Source: Smittium culicis
Taxonomy: Eukaryota; Kickxellomycota; Harpellomycetes; Harpellales; Legeriomycetaceae
Length of the DNA stretch: 22,537 bases
Direction of reading: 5' to 3'
Assembly (NCBI GenBank): GCA_001970855.1
Contig: LSSN01003715.1
Coordinates: forward strand, 1 to 22,537
In this document: one piece after another, positions 19,665 to 22,537 of the stretch
Layout of the letters: each line of letters opens with the position of its first letter
Position numbering within the stretch: the first letter of the stretch is position 1
Program-made: the position numbers and the translations under genes
Notes under the pieces: model-generated
Database searches by the model: none
The model's input: the letters and a program-made list of their open reading frames with translations, nothing else
What the model was told of the DNA's origin: nothing

Positions 19665-22485
19665 ATGGATCAGCTTTTGTTGGATGGCCATCGCGACTAT
19701 AGAAATGGAAGACTAAGGGTAACGCTTTCTCACAACCATCCCCGCTAAACACTATCCTCTTAATCATTTTATATGTTTCTTCTACTTTATTTGAAACCGA
19801 TTAAACTTACACCGGTATCACATGTGCATACATGAACGTAATGTTCATGAGAAAATCTACTGATTTTTCTCAATGAAACTTTTTTTTATTCTTTCTTAGT
19901 ATTTCCATTGCTTAATAAAACTAACAAGTCAACTTCTTTTTTTTTTTCTTTCCCACCTAACATAAGGAAGCTGCAGCGCAGTATCTACAGTATATTGAAA
20001 ATTGGTCGCGTAGTATGAGACAGAAAGTCCTTAGCAGTAAAATAATAATTCATAATTAAAATAAAATAACTCACATTTTACCTACATACCAACATCTTAT
20101 CTTTCCTAAATTAAATAATATTTATTTGATACTAAGCTTATACTATTAAATATTCAAATATCGGTTGCATATAGCTCAATTTCTAGCTAGCGAGAACAAT
20201 GAAACCGATTTTTTTAATGCTAAAATGGCCCTCGAACGTCTCGACACTGTTTTTAAAGAGCTTGAACTCTCTGCCTCCGCATTGCCGCCCATTATAAAAC
20301 AACGATCCAATAGAGATTCTTACCATCTTCTTCCCGATAAAGGTACATAATTCACCCACTACCCCCCCCCCCTTTAATAGTTTTTTTAAGAGAATTTCCA
20401 ACTTACATACACCTTTTATTAGAAGAGAAAAACCTGAATATTCCCCAATCTAATTATTCGCCTCTCTATATTCCTCTATCCTCGCTCATCAAATCAATGA
20501 TGATACTTGCCTCCGCCTCTAATAAAAACAACGAGAACAATAATATAGTAGTTAAAAATCTCGCCAATTCTCCAAATACCTCCTTCTCGGGAAATTCTAA
20601 CGATCTTGAAAGCATCAAACATACTATAAACCCAAACGCTGATTCGACTTGTACTATTAACAATAATAATGATAATGATCTCAGTGAAAATAATCCTAGT
20701 GCTAAACACTCGTACGATAAATTTAAAACAAGTACATTGAATACTGAAAACTCTTTTACCCTTAAAAAGCAAGCTTTGGAGATTTCAAAGCATATTAAAC
20801 AGATCGAATCGAAACCCATTATTAATTGGGATATCCAGCACGTTTCAAGAGAAATTTCTAAAATAAATTACTCTCTTTTTAGGGATTTCGTCGACTCTCT
20901 TTGTTCAAGCTACGGCCACGAATTTAGTGAAAGTGCAGAATTAAATTCGATTCTCAACTTTACAATTCCTAACATTGATATTTTAAAAAAGGGATTTCAC
21001 TTTGCTAAATATCTTGAACACTCAGTTGTTCAGCAAATTATCGCATACACATTCAACTATGATAATAAAAGCTTTATTTCTACAAGCGATACTTCACCAG
21101 CACTGGTCAAAAATAAAAGCACAACCTCCATAAGCTCAAAGCTAACACACGATGATGACCCAGCTGCACAAAAAATCAAACATTCCCTATTTTCCACTAT
21201 CGATAACTATTTCATGGATCTAGCAATAGTGTTATTGGAATGCTACAACGACTTTAATGGTGGTACCGCAATCTTGAAGGCCCTAACAAGGCCTGAAATT
21301 GTTCGGCTACGAAATTTTTTTTCCTGCAACGTTTACAACCTAAATAAACTGCTTTATAACTACCCTTGGGTATCTCTTGATTGCGATTCAAATTCTTCCA
21401 ATTTCCAAAACCATAAAGAAAATTATGGCTACAATGTGTACATTAATCGAATTGATAGCGTCTCTAGCAACTCGTTACCCCTATTATACAGCAAAGAGGG
21501 CGTGCTCATAAAGTTGAACAGCTTTAACTCGAAAAGTTCCAATTCTCAAAAACCAAACATGCCTCGCAATTTTGAATCTAAGTACGAGTCTTTTGTCAAG
21601 GGTTTAAATATTTCTGTTAGCGAAACCCCCATAATTTACAACACCACCTCATCTGATAATACCTCGACTACAAATCATATCAACACGTTTGTAAATAACC
21701 ATACCAATATGATCATTCATGCTTCCCCATTTATCGAGTACCACTTGGCAAATTTGCAAAGATTATCGAAAGTAAATAACAGCTCGCATAAGCAAAACTA
21801 TGCATATAACAATTCTTTTAAACGCCAACTCACTTCTTCTAGTTCCGATAAAATCAGCCAAGAAATATCTTTCTTTTACACCTGCTTTAGAACTATAGAT
21901 TCACACCAATCGCTAAAAATTTCAAAGTTTTCAGAAAGCTTAAACAGCTTAAAGAATATTTTAGCTCCTAAAAAAGAACCTCCTAGTGAATTGCCAAACC
22001 TCAATACATTTCACTCTAGCACTAATGACAAAAGCGTATTGGAATCAGTTAAGTGGTATTACCTAGTAAACACTTCCTCCTTTAAGAAATTTAATATTCT
22101 CCGTGACATAAGTCTTGATTTTTACAATATGCAAAACTCTTCATTGGAACACTATTTACTATCCAGACCATTCTTAAACACACCTCAGCTTAGAAATATA
22201 AGCTTTTCCTTGCTCAACATATCCATCGCCGATGAAAGCTTAAATTGGGATAACAAAGATAATGTTTTTTTCCCGCAAGCAAATTATACTAGTTCGCCAT
22301 ACAATGGCTTCAATACCGACACAAGTTCAAGATACCTATCTCCTACAGATAATAGGCTGTCAAACCAAAGGCATTCCGGTCATCCTGACTCTTGCTCATT
22401 ATCATTCACGGAATCGCATTTTAGCAGTCCATCTTGCTCACTTACATCCGACTTTGTAGACGCTCAACAAATCTCTCAGTTTTAA
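19665..22485 (+). CDS. RasGEF-domain protein with N-terminal MIT/TPR-like helices (4 exons)
   Basis: Exons 19665-19718, 19967-20036, 20175-20342 and 20423-22485 join in frame to 784 residues, introns GT..AG of 248, 138 and 80 bp. A RasGEF (CDC25-homology) domain catalyses GDP release from Ras-type GTPases at membranes. It is recognised from WDIQHVSREISKINYSLFRD (about 232-251), MDLAIVLLECYNDFNGGTAI then LKALTRPEIVRL (about 362-393; the family's most conserved block), ASPFIEYHLANLQRL (about 531-545) and FNILRDISLDFYNMQN (about 654-669). The domain is stretched by Asn/Ser-rich inserts to roughly 450 residues, against about 240 in typical members. Residues 1-75 (LLLDGHRDYRNGRLREAAAQ then YLQYIE) look like an MIT or TPR helical hairpin. 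Residues 123-185 and the last 90 are Asn/Ser-rich. The short 5' exons were chosen because they alone keep frame, splice consensus and helical pattern. Which GTPase it serves is unknown. Confidence 0.87.
20362..20372 (+). repeat. C11 homopolymer in RasGEF intron 3
   Basis: An uninterrupted run of 11 C lies in the 80-bp third intron of the RasGEF gene, upstream of its pyrimidine tract. Such runs are striking in otherwise AT-rich DNA and are prone to length variation. Confidence 0.9.
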
Positions 22486-22537
22486 TTTTTTTTTTTTTAA
22501 TTCTCGATTTTAATCCCTCTCCCCCCCCCCCCCCCCC
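22486..22537 (+). repeat. T- and C-homopolymer run at the window end
   Basis: Immediately after the RasGEF stop codon come a T11 run and then CCCTCT followed by 17 C to the last base. The 3' UTR is therefore not seen beyond about 50 bases. The C run at the very edge suggests that an assembled contig stops in a homopolymer. Confidence 0.85.

Noticed and set aside
20183..20819. Minus-strand frames opposite the RasGEF gene
   Set aside because: They are antisense shadows of a clearly coding + strand with recognised RasGEF motifs.
1..22537. CRISPR arrays, operons, bacterial promoters or prophage
   Set aside because: Spliced genes, LINEs and poly(A) tails show a eukaryotic nuclear genome, and no regularly spaced repeat array is present.

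Overview
The window looks like nuclear DNA of an AT-rich, early-diverging fungus. The two intact genes on the right have short introns (75-248 bp) with GT..AG ends, pyrimidine-rich 5' leaders and Asn/Ser/Lys-rich low-complexity protein tails. They encode an allantoicase-family protein and a Ras-type guanine nucleotide exchange factor. The left half is occupied by LINE-type retrotransposons. A lineage such as Zoopagomycota/Kickxellomycotina (for example Harpellales) is my guess from overall style, not a proven assignment.

Layout. 1 to about 4320: a heavily decayed, very AT-rich LINE (LINE-A, 5' end outside the window) with an ORF1 carrying a CCHC zinc knuckle and an ORF2 with apurinic-type endonuclease, reverse transcriptase and a C-terminal Cys/His motif, broken by many stops and frameshifts. 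About 4330-5702: AT-rich spacer. 5718-11557: a second, unrelated, younger LINE (LINE-B), apparently complete, because a 15-bp near-perfect target-site duplication (5703-5717 and 11558-11572) flanks it and it ends in an A-tail. Its ORF1 is interrupted by a roughly 560-bp insertion of unknown type with its own 6-bp duplication. Its ORF2 has four in-frame stops and two frameshifts, and two endonuclease active-site residues are substituted. 11573-16200: about 4.6 kb of AT-rich sequence with only small repeats, hairpins and one unidentified ORF pair. 16200-16692: promoter and leader of the first gene, about 640 bp downstream of a triple GTAAACAAA (forkhead-type) repeat. 16693-18964: six-exon allantoicase-like gene. 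19665-22485: four-exon gene for a protein with an N-terminal MIT/TPR-like helical region and a RasGEF catalytic domain. The window ends in a 17-base C homopolymer.

Every recognisable element lies on the + strand. The two host genes are tandem neighbours about 700 bp apart and have no evident shared pathway. The most interesting points are the allantoicase-like protein, which keeps the double-repeat fold but has lost family signature residues in both repeats and gained a 245-residue basic, nuclear-protein-like tail; the MIT/TPR plus RasGEF architecture; and the nested retrotransposon history, which can be read at base resolution.
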